From Bathynomus jamesi (Eukaryota > Arthropoda > Malacostraca > Isopoda > Cirolanidae), in NCBI GenBank assembly GCA_023014485.1, contig JAJOZX010009462.1, forward strand, positions 89,389 through 153,388: a stretch of DNA of 64,000 bases, given 5' to 3'. The notes beneath the pieces were generated by a model. That model was not told where the DNA came from. It was given only the letters and a program-made list of their open reading frames with translations, and made no database searches. The position numbers and the translations under genes were made by a program. Positions 11,567-23,946 of the stretch are shown piece by piece (position 1 is the stretch's first letter; each line of letters begins with the position of its first letter).

Positions 11567-12484
11567 TATATGTAAAATATATTGGATACCAGTCAATTAA
11601 CCATGGTGTGTGTTATCTTTCTAACTGACTCACTAAGCCTAGTGATAAGTCTAGATACAAAATTGTGTATGACACTGCACACTTAGATACCTTATTGACT
11701 ACAAATAGATAACTGGCACTAGAAGGAACACCATTTATAAATTTAGGAGTTCTTAATAAACTTTTAGAAGTATTATTTTGGACAATATACAGTTTTCTCA
11801 TTTTTCACATTCTGTAGTTCCATCACAAATAAGCTGCATACATTGGGATACAAAATGTTATAAACAAGGTCATGTTAACATCTAATGTACACACATGAAA
11901 TTTTCTAATCAGAGTATTTCCCTGAGCATATAATTATCTACATTGCCTTAGAATATCAGTCATCTGAAAGACTATCAGTTAGTATATGGCCAAGATAGTT
12001 AGTCTCAGTCACTTCTGACAGTCCATACCACTCAATTGAAACTCAGAAAATTTTATATACTTGTAGCCCTTGTTCTCATAATCATATGACTTTTAGTAGG
12101 ATTATATTTTGTCATTATCCTTCCCATATCATTCATAAACTTTCAGAAGTGTGCTGAGCCCTTTTACAGATGGAGAAATCAAAACTAGATCACCTGCATA
12201 CATCAGATGATTTTAGTTATTGTACGAAGATAGCAGCCTATTTTATGAGTGTTCTGTACAAAAGAAAGATTAGTCATATAAACATTGAATAAGTAGTAAG
12301 ATAATGTCCTTCCCTGCCTGACACTATTGATTACAGAGATTGGCTCTGAATTGACCCCACCTCATCTTACATTGTCTGGTGATTATACTAGAATATTAAT
12401 ATACAGACCAAGTAACCAGGTGCATTACAATTTACAAGTTTCATAAATAATCTGTCGTGATTAACACAATGAAATGCTCTTGAG
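11567..12484. other. Unassigned AT-rich sequence
   Basis: No coding, terminal or repeat structure that I can support; it may be further 3' LINE decay. Confidence 0.3.
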
Positions 12485-12648
12485 CAATGGTTCCCAATGT
12501 GGGCACCACCACCCCTTAGTGGGCATTTGAGAACATTAGGGGGCCACTTGGAAACATTCTTACCTTCTATTAATCTATCACTTACCACTTATCCTCTCAT
12601 ATTATCTTTATAAGGGAGCATTGGCCTAAATAAGGTTGCAAACCATTG
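12485..12648. mobile_element. 164-bp hAT-like MITE (old)
   Basis: Termini CAATGGTTCCCAA and TTGCAAACCATTG are inverted and imperfect. Flanking octamers CTCTTGAG (12,477) and CTCTAGAG (12,649) differ at one base and look like a diverged 8-bp target duplication. No coding capacity. Confidence 0.7.
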
Positions 12649-12927
12649 CTCTAGAGGCATCCACAAAACACAAAAATACATCACATAACTATTTTTTACA
12701 GACCATCTCTTTTAAGGCATATATATATATACACACACGTAGGTACCAAATTTCTTTTTGAAACAAAATTCATTATCACTAGTATACAGGTAGCATTCAA
12801 GCCTATTATTATTAATCAATATATATTCAAACACCTTAGACCAGTGGTGGTGAACCTTTTTTGCTGGTGGTCATTTTTGTTACTTTCTATTTTAAAAAAA
12901 AAATGAAATTGGGTCACAATAATTTAT

Positions 12928-13155
12928 TTATTTACTATTTTTAGTGAGAAGCTTGTTGGATTTTAGCTGCTGAGGTTTATATTTAGTTGTCTTTAGTCTC
13001 ACACATGCAGCACTCATATCTGTGCCAAGGCAATTCCTACTGGTGGATTTGACAAAATTCATGGAAGAAAACAACTGTTCACAGGAATAAGATGAACCAA
13101 ACATTGTTAGCAGAGCTAATGCTAGCTTTTTCATTGATGCAAAAGAATTTGGTAG
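12928..13155 (-). pseudogene. hAT transposase C-terminal dimerisation domain
   Basis: The frame contains KLALALLTMFGSSYSCEQLF, then SSMNFVKSTSRN and ACVRLKTTKYKP. This is the hATC dimerisation pattern (l...fgStY.CE..FS.mn.iKs..R..L) of the ZBED/EPM2AIP1-like branch. The domain mediates transposase multimerisation. Its upstream coding continues on the far side of the 13,167-16,510 insertion, showing that the hAT copy was the target. Confidence 0.75.
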
Positions 13156-13166
13156 AGAGTTCCATT

Positions 13167-16100
13167 AGCCCTGTTCAAAAATCAACTTTTTCTTATTTTC
13201 ATAGGTTTCTGTACTTTTTCCCATGCTTTTTTACCTGAAAAGGCCGAAAATCACAACCATTTTGACCTAGGTTGTTGGGAAGCATTGCCGCATGGAGCTT
13301 TAAGTTTTCTGCCTTGAAATCGGCCAAAAGCACCAGTTCCAGGGTCCCTTGAATCATGTTTTGCACTATAACTTTTTATCTAAACAAGATAGAGCAACAA
13401 AATAGGCACCAAATTAAAGTGTTTTTAATCCTCTTTCTAACTTATACAATTATGATAGTCTTGGAACAAGAAATGGCACATTGGTACATACAAAGATTTC
13501 AGAAATATCACAAAATTCATTTTCTCACACACAAGGCAGACAAGGCGCCTTATTCATGACACAAATTTGAGATTAATATTTTATCACAAGTCTAATCGAT
13601 CAAGAAGTGAAAGCATTACATGATGATTAATTTCATAATGACATTTACACAGTCAGTTGTTGAGAGAGTGTTTCTTGAAGCTGTCAAAGTGGCGTCTGTT
13701 GAACTCCACAGCTTGAAGGAGATAGTCCCTTTGCTTGGCATCTGTTGTTATGACATTTGCAAAGTCGCTCATCATTTTGACACCACGTTCAGCAATGTCA
13801 TTCACCACTTTCAGATTCTTAACATAGTCCAACGCTTTTCTGTAGTCCTCATTCTGTGGCCAAGACGTGACAGGTTCCAGAAGCCACTCGGATCCAATGT
13901 TCAGTGTGTCCAGCAGGAAATGTGATTCTGGGCCAATGAGATCAACCAGGGTGGTCTTAGCTGTGACTCTCTGGAATAGAGGCTTTCCTGTTCTGAAGCT
14001 GTCTGGCTTCTCAGTGGCATGTAACTGGGCAGCAATGTCGTGCTTCAATGTGTCACTCAATCTACTGCTGAACAGGGCAAATGGCACGACTTCCTGCGTC
14101 AGGTACCATTTGTGGTTTTCCATCTTATTAAGTACTGCATCAGCAAGCTCTGGGTCAGTTTTCTTGTACTTCAACATGTCCTGGATTAGACTTAGATCAT
14201 TCACGGGAGCATCTGCAGCAGACATTGACATCATCCATACAGGAGTGTAGAACAGCGCAAGGAAGGTGTTGAGTCTTTCCAGCTTTGATACAGTGTCTTC
14301 GTCGTACTCAAGTTGATCTGCAAACATCAGCATTTTCATGGAGTACAGGTTTCTGGCCATCCATCTGGCCTGATGAATGGCGCCTGGTCGACTCCAGTGA
14401 ATACCTCGAGGAGGCGTTCCTCCAAAAACAATGACTGTCAGTTCAGCCATTTCCCTGTAGTCGGCTCTTGGAAGCCTTTCTGCTGTTAGAATGTCTTGGA
14501 GTGTTTCTTCACTGTTCTCTTCTTTTCCTTCAGCCATTTGCTGTTGATAGCCAGCATCTTTGGGTTTTCCTTGGACAAGTCCGTCCAAACATCCTTCAGA
14601 TGCTCAAACCAGGGATTATCTGGCCCCTTCACCTTCCCAAACAGCTTCTCCCAAACTGCTCCTACTAGGATTTCCAGGATGTGATGTCGACAGGCCAGAT
14701 AAAACACCTTTTTGTTCAGCATTTCCTCTAGCAGTTTGGCAGCTCCTCTGTGAACTCCACTGTTACGGATGTGTGTCAAAAACAAGGGCAGTAACATTAT
14801 CCGTAAGTTCCCATGTCTCCAGTAAATCCATTGAAGCCTCAGCCTGAGCTGTGCCAGAAGAATTGTCGATGACAGGTACTCCCAATAACTTTCCTTCAGT
14901 GTATGAAGGTGGACCAGACACTAGCACAGCTAAAGTCTCTGAGGTACTTCCAGGTTCACTGCCCAAGACATCTTTGAGCAACTTTCCATCCCAGTGTAAG
15001 GCAGCGTACTGTGGGGGGTTTTCACAAAACTTGGACATGTGACTCTGGCTGATATTATACCTGGACAGCATTCTGTTGCGACGTGTTGTTGAGGTTGAGA
15101 TGACGAAGTTATCCAGATCAGCCCCTCCAGCTTTCAAGGTGGCAGAAACCATGGCAGTAACTTGATTGTCTGATAAACCAAGACGATCAGCTGTATTGCA
15201 GATGACATCACATTCCATGACCTTCCTTAGAAACGTCAAAGTCACACTAGTCACAGTGTCTTGATGGCGAGAACATCCAGGACGAGGCTGATGGTAATCC
15301 ATGTCCTCTGTGTTAGCGTCATTGTCAGTTGAGTCACCCCAGGTAATGTCATCCACATGAACAACTGCCTCTTGTTCTGCTGCAGCTGTAAAATAGTACA
15401 ACATGTTAAGACAGTAATTGTTAAGTACATGCTAAATATCGCAATGGAGTAAAACTTAAAACTTTTTAACGTTCAAAGTAATTAGTTTTACCTTGTTCTT
15501 GTCTATGCTGCAGTCTTTCATTCCTCGCTGCTTGCTGCAGGGATCTTGTCTCAAAAATCTTGTCATGACCAGACATATGACCTTTCCTCTCAGTCTTTTG
15601 GTCTTCGTAGAACCTGATATCCTCATCTTTCTTCTCTCTGGATAACAGTCTGTTGTTCTGTATTTCCTGGATTGCATCTGGAGCTCCTATATCGAACAGG
15701 CTGTCTAATTCCAGCACAAATGCTCCTCTTTTTCCTCCAGGGTTACTTGCTCTTCCTTTGCTTTTCACAGAGCACGATGTTTCTCATGTAGTTTCATGAA
15801 GAGCTTCATTGTTGTACTTGGTATTGTCTTGATCCTAGCCATCTGCCAGAATGGGATGATAGATCCAACTGTTTCATATGCAAGGTCTTGAACCATGGGC
15901 CTCCCTGCATTTTCCGGTAAATTCTGAAGATTAAGGAAATACTGGAACCTGTCTGTTGGTGGGAAGCTGGGAACCACTGATAAAAACTGAAGGGTATCCA
16001 ACCAGGAAAGTTTCAGTGAGAGATCTGGTAGATGGCCCAGTTGACACCTGCCTGTGGACAGTACGTGGAGGTTCTGAGATATCAACTGTGCCCACGGAGC

Positions 16101-16510
16101 TCCCTCAGCTCCTTGCTTAATGCCATTGTGAAGTTGTAACTTGAAGATGGTTTTCTAGATTCTGATTGAGTTTCTGTTGTTTCCTGAAAAATGATAGATA
16201 ATTATTATTATTATTTAATTATTATTTATTTATTATTATTATTTATTAATTTTATGCTCTTTCATTTGATACCTAATTTGTTGCTCTATCTTGTTTAGAT
16301 CAAAAGTTAAAGTGCAAAACATAATTCAAGGGACCCCGGAATTGGCGCTTTGGCCGATTTCAAGGCAGAAAATTTAAAGCTCTATGCGGCAATGCTTCCC
16401 AACATCCTAGGTCAAAATAGTTGTGATTTTCGGCTTTTTCAGGTCAAAAAGCATGGGAAAATGTACAGAAACCTATGAAAATAAGAAAAAGTTGATTTTT
16501 GAACAGGCCT
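13167..16510 (-). mobile_element. 3.34-kb element with ~260-bp inverted termini and 11-bp TSD
   Basis: Left terminus 13,167-13,430 and right terminus about 16,250-16,510 are inverted copies, starting AGCCCTGTTCAAAAATC and AGGCCTGTTCAAAAATC. The sequence AGAGTTCCATT occurs exactly on both sides (13,156-13,166 and 16,511-16,521), an 11-bp target duplication. The interior carries one multi-exon transposase-like gene on the minus strand. Long termini with a 9-11-bp duplication recall MULE elements, but the protein does not obviously match that family. Confidence 0.93.
13653..16130 (-). pseudogene. Unclassified DDE/RNase H-type transposase of the long-TIR element
   Basis: Coding blocks on the minus strand are 16,085-15,765, 15,768-15,466, 15,404-14,763, 14,797-14,486 and 14,588-13,653. 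An intron is visible at about 15,491-15,385 (donor CAAG|GTAAAA, acceptor TTTTACAG|CTGCAG). Candidate catalytic sites in order are LHWDGK, LVFDT, a CRHHILE cluster and HQARWMARN; a conserved Trp-rich C-terminus like the last resembles the RW segment of hAT transposases. Frameshifts occur near 14,780 and 14,550. Proteins of this type recur in aquatic invertebrate genomes, but I cannot name the superfamily. It would catalyse movement of the surrounding long-TIR element. Confidence 0.7.
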
Positions 16511-16892
16511 AGAGTTCCATTCTGCAAGAATAAGATTCTCTATGCTTTCTATTGATTGTTGTTCTCTGGTTACACACAGAATTGACAACTCCAATTCCTA
16601 TTGGCTTGTAGTTATCTTCATTACTGATTTTACCCATGTTATCTTTTATTACCAACACTAAAACAACTGATAACATTGTACCTGGCAAAACACCTTATAT
16701 CAGTAAACCTGTAAAAAACACAGCTAACAAAGGCACTAATTTATCAACTTAATTTTCTATGTTCAGTAGAAACACCATCAATGCCACAATTTATTGCAAT
16801 CTAAGCATTTTATGGCCTGTGTAGTCTTAATTAAATACAACTCTTATGTCCAGGGGTGTAGTTGAGGGGTAATGCGGTATAATGGCGTTATA

Positions 16893-17601
16893 CAGTATTC
16901 CCTCGAATATCGCGGGGGTTATGTTCCAGAACCCCCCGCGATAGGTGAAAATCCGCGAAGTAGAAACGATATGTTTATTACGTATTTTACGCCTTTATAA
17001 ACCCTCCCCGCACTCTTATAAACCTTTCCCACGCTCTTATAAACACTTTCTACACTCGGAGTATGAAAGAGAATAACAGTATTTTAAAAAGAAAACATTT
17101 GTATATACAGTATTTTTTAATAATTTTACCAACATTAAAATTTTGTATGGGTACTCACCAGCGAAGATACTAAAACTTGAATGATGACGATGACGATGAA
17201 TTAGCTGTGCAGTACTGAACGATGAAGGTGATGACGATGATGAGATGAATGTACTGCACAGCAAAGAAGAGCATTACATCTCTTCTAAATGAATAACACG
17301 TGGAAGCGAACTGAGCAAGGCGAGATGCTGAATGCTTCGGTAGGCTGCAGATCGAGATGCGACGAACGCTAAGCCAATCAGTGCCCAGGATACTGAACAG
17401 CGTGCTCTGATTGGTCGCGTCTCATCCATCGGCCAATGGTGTGCCGTGTACGGTATCATATAGGCAAAGTAGCTCAAGCAGCACAAGCTTCGCTGGTTTT
17501 CCTATCTCGTGGTTCTTTGTCAACTCAATTAGAGTACGTATTTTATTTCGGCTAGAAAAAACTGCGATGCACCGAGTCTGCGATATGGCGAGGGACTACT
17601 G
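16893..17601. mobile_element. Tigger/pogo-type MITE
   Basis: Termini CAGTATTCCCTCGAATATCGC and, inverted, CAGTAGTCCCTCGCCATATCGC are flanked by TA. The subterminal GGGGGTTATGTTCCAGAACCCCC is the palindromic block typical of Tigger/pogo ends. The interior holds GAT/GAC trinucleotide stretches (17,185-17,245) and no transposase. Confidence 0.85.
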
Positions 17602-18200
17602 TACTTCCTAAAATTTCAATGAAGTAGCATTATACTACCTACTGTAGTAGCCATAGCTGAATGCTGAGCACTTGGAGATTTTAATCAGATGAATTTAATT
17701 AGCACAGATTTGTGCTCAAACTTAACTGTGAAGAACATATCAAATCTCATGTTTCTGAGCATCAACAGACCACCACCATCAGTTTCAGGCAAAAACCTAC
17801 GTGACTTCATGACTAAAAAGACACTGATCTGCAGATGATATGCGTTCCAGACAAGTTTCAAAGAAGGAAACAGACACTCGTTCTATATGGAGCCTATTGT
17901 AGACTATGTGTAACTGTAGTATCTACTATATCACTATGAAACTGCATTATACCGTATACATATGACTGATACGAGTATCTATATGTGTGTGTTTTATTCA
18001 AATTAAAAGTAACTAGAGCATGTACTGTATTTGTAGTTTTATTTACTAAATATATATTTTTTATTTTTGAATTAAGTTTTACTATTTTTATACAGTAATT
18101 GTTCTATGAAACATTCTATTAAAGTTTTGCCTGTAGCATTACCCTTCCTAAAACTTTAGGATTACACCGCTACTTATGTCTGGTCTATAGGTTGCCTCAC
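17602..18200. other. Unassigned AT-rich sequence
   Basis: No open frame or terminal repeat is visible in these 600 bases. Confidence 0.3.
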
Positions 18201-18841
18201 AACTAATATTATTGCTTCTATGTACAAAATTCAATAAATCAATGCAATGTTGTTGTTCTCAGTCCCTGTTACTTATTCAATGTCAGCAGGGAGACACATT
18301 GCACCATTATCTATTACTTTTAATTCTTCACAAAACTCTATTGGATTCTTACTTTTTCTGTTCTAATACAGTCAATTGTCTTGGCCTCCCTTGTTTATAC
18401 CACATTAAGAAAGCATCTCTGGATGCATTATGAAGTTCAATCACTCCAGCCAGGTCTACATGTATAGTTTTTCTCCAAAAGGTATTTAAGCTTAAACTAA
18501 CATTATTGAAGGAGGAAATGGTTTGGTCATACATGTCTTCAAGTTCCAAGATACAGTTTGTCTTTGAATTCTAGTTTATATCCTGACAAGCTAGAGCATT
18601 GTTAGGGGTACATATATTACTTAGCAATATATCAGCCTTATTACAGTACTGTCATTTGCCCTCATCAACTCTCGACCATTCTAACTTCATTTCACATGTA
18701 TCATTTACCTGTGACAGCACTGGAATACAATCAATGTCAAACTCAATTAAGAGTGGGCATATCATCAGAACTTGTATAGTAGAAGAAAATTGCCATATTC
18801 AGAACTGCCTCATTTATATCAGCTGTACATATACACTACAG

Positions 18842-19549
18842 CAGCACCGGGCTTAGGATATTTTGGGCCCTGTGCAGAGTATACTGTACGGGCCCCCCAT
18901 GACCCAAGTCAAATTGTTTTTCATTGCTAATCATTTTATTTTAGTAGATTGTTAACAAGTACAACAAGTAAAATTTAACTATACAAGTGCACCTGTAACA
19001 GAATACCAACAGACCAACAGCCTTTACTATTATTACTACTTATTACTTTATTATTATCAAATATTTAAACTATCATAAGAGGTTTCAACCAGCGCCAGCC
19101 TTAGGATATTTAATTACGAATAGGATAATTCAATTTAATTAGGATATTCAACAAAAGTAAATACACAAAATAAAGTTTTTAAATATACAAAAAAGAAAAT
19201 AACTTAATCAACTACAAATGAATATTTGGCAATTGTAATATAAGAATACTAAAATATAAAAGAATTAACTAGATTTAATAAAAATAAACATAAACCAATT
19301 GCAGGTATATATAAGTAACAAAAATCTTTTCATTAAAATCTATCTACTGTTTTAAATGACTGAGAAGAAAGGAAAAATCAAGCTAATACACAAATATATA
19401 TTACACAATATTACACAAATAAATTACATTAATTTACACCAATTTTGGCACTCTGACGTTGATGGTAAATTTCTATGAAATTTTCGGGCCCCCCTAAGTT
19501 GCGGGCCCTGTGCGACCGCACGGTTCGCACACCCCTAAGGCCGGCACTG
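18842..19549. mobile_element. 708-bp hAT-type MITE
   Basis: Termini CAGCACCGGGCTTAGG and, inverted, CAGTGCCGGCCTTAGG are of the hAT type. The 8-bp target duplication CACTACAG is exact (18,834-18,841 and 19,550-19,557). A second end-like copy (CAGCGCCAGCCTTAGGATATTT, 19,091) suggests an internal duplication or nested relative. Confidence 0.92.
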
Positions 19550-20749
19550 CACTACAGTGAACCAACCTTGAGGTAGTGTGCCAATTATCACTGACATAAG
19601 TAAAGTTATCAGCAGGAAGACTACACATGGATGAAAGGGTTAAGTTATTATCTTCATAGAAGGCTTTTAAGTGGTTACTAAACAAAGAATTATCATTAAG
19701 CACATTAGCATTGAGATTGCCAATAATAGCTACATATTAAATGGAAAACTTCACTTTTTTATGTGGAGGTTGAAATGTGACAATAAAACTGACACCAATA
19801 GATGGAGTTCATTTCCACAACAGTTTCGATACCCACTAGCATCCTCTTCGGGTGGATACAAAAAAATGAATAAACAAAAGTAAGAAAATCCAGGAAAAGT
19901 AAGTAACATTCTAGAAGGGCAGAGACCATTAAGAAATTTACACCAAGGTTAGATCCCATTCACCCGACACCAGAAGGGATTTTTTAACCAGGAATCTCAT
20001 TAAAGGGTCCAGCTTTTAAGTACCTTCACACAAATTAAAATTATCTTCTTCTTCTATACATACAGATTTGTTTTTTTTTTTTTTTGACATAATTATTACA
20101 TTTATAAAGTAACTTATTTATTCCCAATCTATGGCATGATTATTTTGGCTGGCGTGATAAAAAATTGCATTTTTAGTGTTACAACAATCTGAAGGCATAT
20201 TTATCTTCTTTAATATAAGTTTCAATATTTCTTCCAGTTTCTCTTACATATACACTACCAGTCAAAAGTTTAAGTACACCTACTAATTTCCAATGTTTTG
20301 CTGCTTAGTTCATGACAAACTTCAAATGTAAACTTAACAGGTACTAGAGATGAATTTGCTTACTTGCCTTTCATATTGTATGCTTCAGTGCATCTGCCCT
20401 ATGCAGTGTGTTGTAACACAGAAGCTTCTTCAAAATAGCCTTCAAAATGTGCTAATTTACATCTAGCATGCAACCTAAAATTAATGCCATTAGCTCTGCA
20501 CAAAGGTCTAAAAACAATTTAAAAGTCTTTACTGGGGTAGTGTGTTTCTTCAGGAGTATGTTAATACATGTGTTCAGTTATTAACATGCACATGACTCCA
20601 GATTTGAAAAAATTTACTGGAGCACAGCTCTGAATTTACTTTTTTTTCCCTTACACCACTAGATAGGTTAATGATAGTAAACTCTTGAATTGATGACATA
20701 CCAATTACAAATTGTTTTAGCTAAACATAATAATACAATAATGTAAAGT

Positions 20750-23303
20750 TTATTTATTCATTGCAGCAGCAACAGTGGACGATGTTAGACCTTGCATGTA
20801 GGCATTTGTTGTGAATTTACCGCCATGTATGCTTGGCCACTGATCAGTGGCTTTCTGTGTGATCATTACAGCAGATCTAGTGCCTGGAGCTGGACCCTCC
20901 TTCACAATTCTGCACAGCTTAGTCAAATGAGATGGCTTAATGGATCCTTTGTGTTCAACAATGTAACCAAGAATGGAGAATGTCCCTTCAGCTGGTGCTT
21001 CACTCCAGGCAGTTGATCCATCTTTATCAAAATGCTTTAATATCTCTGTGATTCCTTTCCACAGCTGTTCTATATATTCTGTCAGCCAATTTATCACTGA
21101 GTCTTTTGTAAAACTACTTTCAGATCTGGTTCTGGATGGTCTAGCAACTTCAGCAACCTGGTAGTAATCAGAACGTTTCTTGATGTATTTGTAAACTTCA
21201 TTTAGGATGTAATCCTCAGCTGTTAGTTCCTTTTGCTGCCCTGTGGTATCATGCTTAAATTCAGAAACTACATCATTTGCATTTCCTCCATTAGCTAATT
21301 TGGAAATTATTTCCATCACTCTTAACATAACAGTTTTCCCTCCTTCTTTATAAAATATATTTTCTACAAATTCTGCACTAACTGTGGTTTTTTGAGCTAC
21401 TTGCAACATAATCTTTGTTACATAGGAAATCAATACATAGAACTTGGCACTAATTTCTTTCTCTTGTGGATGATCAAAACACACACAATTTTCCACAAAT
21501 CTGTCAAATTGATCAAATTCGTAATTAACCATGCGAGTATCAGATTTGAGTTTTGGTCTCTTGAAACCAATGATATTGTCAAGAACCATATTGGTATAGT
21601 CAAGGCCTGATCTCAGATTTGAAGTGTGATTCTGAATAAAGTCTAAAAGCTCACTTAGTTTACAAATTTTCTTCAATGCATCAACGTGGGCTCTGTTCAC
21701 AAGATGCATTAAGTCCCATCGAAATTTGAAATTTTCTCCAAACAACTTTTTCATTTCGTTTTTAAATGGCTCATTGTCCTTACAAAAAGCCCCATCTCCA
21801 ACCATTCCAGATACCTTGGATTTAATTGCTTCTTCAGATAGTTTCAAGTGATTAGGAGACTTCAACACATCAAAAATTTCATTGGCCAAATAAACTCCTG
21901 ATTTGCTGCGTACTAAATTTATCCCAGCAAGTTTTACAGTCTTATCTTCTTCACTCATAACTAATACAACTAGCATGCTTAATCCCAAAATTGTTCCAAT
22001 GTCAGCTGTTATTGTTACTGAAGTTTGTTCTAAGAACCACTTTACAGTTTGTTCTTTAAGTTGATTATCTAATAGCTCACAAATTGTCTCGCACGCATGT
22101 GTGCTATGATTCAAATTTCCAACCTCACAACCTGACCTATGTAATACAGCTAGAAGTACTGGATATAGAGCCCATGCAGTGTTTGTTTTCATTATGTAGT
22201 ATAAGATGTTGCCACATAAGTCTTCTATGCGTTTAGTAGTGTTCCGAGAAGATGTTTTTATCACTTCATAAACAGCAGCTCTTTGATGATGCTGAAGTTT
22301 AATTAAATGTCTCTTCAGGTCGGTTTTCAGATTTCTAAACCATCTCTCTTGATTTTCTCCTTGTTTGCATACATAGGTTAAATCTTTAACATTGAAGTAA
22401 CCTTTTATGTTAGAATGTTTGTCTGAAGCACATGCTTTGGGGTCTGTGCAAGCTATGCAATATAATGTAAACATTTTATCATCAGAAGCATCATTAATAT
22501 CTTCTTGATTATCATCATCTTCATCCTCAACAGCTATATCTACATCAGGCATATTAGTGTCACTATTTGCAATGTTTTCCATTATATCACTTGGTACTGA
22601 AAATGAATCATCAGCATGCCCTAGATCCTTCTTTTCCACCAATTTGAATGTAGATTTGATCAAATCATTGTTCAGGATTTCTTGTATTGATTTACACTTG
22701 CTTAAATGGGCTATGGAAATGTCAAATTTGTTGCTTTTTGCTTTATTAGATTTGGATGCAACACTTGAACTTGAAGGCATATTTTGACTCTTCTCTTTAT
22801 TAACCACAACAGCTTGGTGAGTTTCTTTTGTTAGGCGCAAAATTGCATTCAATGTCTTCTGGATTTGGGAATTTTCAAATTCCTCTAAAGCAGTTTTGTT
22901 AGTCTGATGCGCAGATTCCTCACTTACCTTTTGTTTCTTAGGTGGAGGAGAAGCACTTTCTTCAGTCTGTGAAACATCTAGTGAAAAAGTTTCATTTTCT
23001 AGATTAGCAGTTGATGAAGTTGGTTCATTTTTCTGAGGTCTAGCACTAGCACATTTTGTGAACAAACTAAATGACTGCTTTGCCGTATCTCTTTGCTGCA
23101 CTTCATCCTGGTATTTCTTTACTGCAATATCTAAGCTGTGGGCCCAAACTCTGGGACCTCTTGTATTGTAACAAATATTTTTTTGGAATTAAAATGTTCC
23201 TCCCAGTTTTGCTTCTTTGAATATTTGTTCTTGCATTGACCACAAAAGTAACCCCTTTTAACACCCTCACTTTTCTCTCCAACTTCATCAATATTAGGAT
23301 CCA
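20750..23303 (-). CDS. Large RNase H-fold transposase-like protein with zinc finger
   Basis: An uninterrupted 783-codon frame ends at 20,750. Coding probably starts at an ATG near 23,303 with a C2H2-like finger (FCGQCKNKYSKKQNW...H), joined through a one-base slip in an A-run near 23,183. An acidic and serine-rich segment follows, then a Cys-rich block (LYCIACTDPKAC, residues about 215-230). The catalytic-like core has TITADIGTILGLS (about 370), GMVGDGAFCKDN (about 450) and FRWDLMHLVNRAH (about 475). The C-terminus holds SEAPAEGTFSILG and LCRIVKEGP. I read the two Asp motifs and C-terminal Glu as a DDE/RNase H-type active site. I recognise the family only as recurrent in invertebrates and cannot name it. 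This is the longest intact frame in the window. Confidence 0.7.
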
Positions 23304-23334
23304 TTATTGATTATTGACTACCTGAAAAAATACA

Positions 23335-23475
23335 AAATAAGTAAAAGTTAGTAAATATAGTATGGTAAAAGTGAGTAAAAGTAAGTAAATATAGTACAAT
23401 GAAAGTAAGTAAAAGTAAGTGCTTTAAACTTAGTAAAAGTAAGGAAGAGTAAGTAAAAGTAAGTTTAAACTTAAC
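23335..23475. repeat. AGTAAAAGTA simple tandem repeat
   Basis: Imperfect repeats of a roughly 10-bp AGTAAAAGTA unit, just upstream of the transposase-like gene. It could be part of that element's 5' end. Confidence 0.8.
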
Positions 23476-23946
23476 TAAACTTTTCAATTCTAGAGTCATG
23501 GTGGATTACTTAAAACCGCACAAGTAATTATCTGGCCAATTTATCAAACCTGGCCGAGATCAATGGAACATAGTCCAATCCTGATAATTTTATATTAAAA
23601 AAATATACGTTTTAATAAAATTTTAATTATCAAAACATTGAAGCTTAACAAAAAATAAAAATAATTGTTAAATATGGAATTACCAACTAAACTTAAAATA
23701 ACAATTTGTAATTTAAAAAAATTGGTTTGTACAAGAACGTATACGCAAATAAATTGCATAACGTCTAGCGGATGAACAAAACCCAAACCCAAATTTACTT
23801 TTTCTCATGGTCAAATTTACTGGAGCAATGCTCCCAAGATCCCAGGAATCTGGAGTCATGAACATGCACTGCAGGTCTTTACATATAAAATCCTTGCAGA
23901 GGAGCTGTGTAGTTTAAGGTATATTCCTGCATTTCAAAAACCAAAA

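Larger units (their letters stand above)
12842..16800 (-). mobile_element. hAT remnant split by a long-TIR element
   Basis: The outer end CAGTGGTGGTGAACC at 12,842 is a typical hAT terminus. Minus-strand hAT C-terminal coding runs from about 16,560 (right of the insert, reading toward EWNSLPNSF) and resumes at 13,166, with the 3,344-bp element inserted between. The other hAT terminus is not identified, so the right edge is approximate. Confidence 0.6.
20640..23815 (-). mobile_element. Element carrying an unclassified 783-residue transposase
   Basis: It splits the Tc1-like element. The Tc1 sequence TTTACTGGAGCA occurs near both edges, and AATTTACTTTTT occurs at about 20,634 and 23,791, so the exact boundary and target duplication are unclear. 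I could not find convincing inverted termini by eye. The edges given are accurate to about 30 bp. Confidence 0.6.

Noticed and set aside
16201..16250. Regulatory AT-rich element at 16.2 kb
   Set aside because: It is a simple TTATTA repeat inside the long-TIR element.
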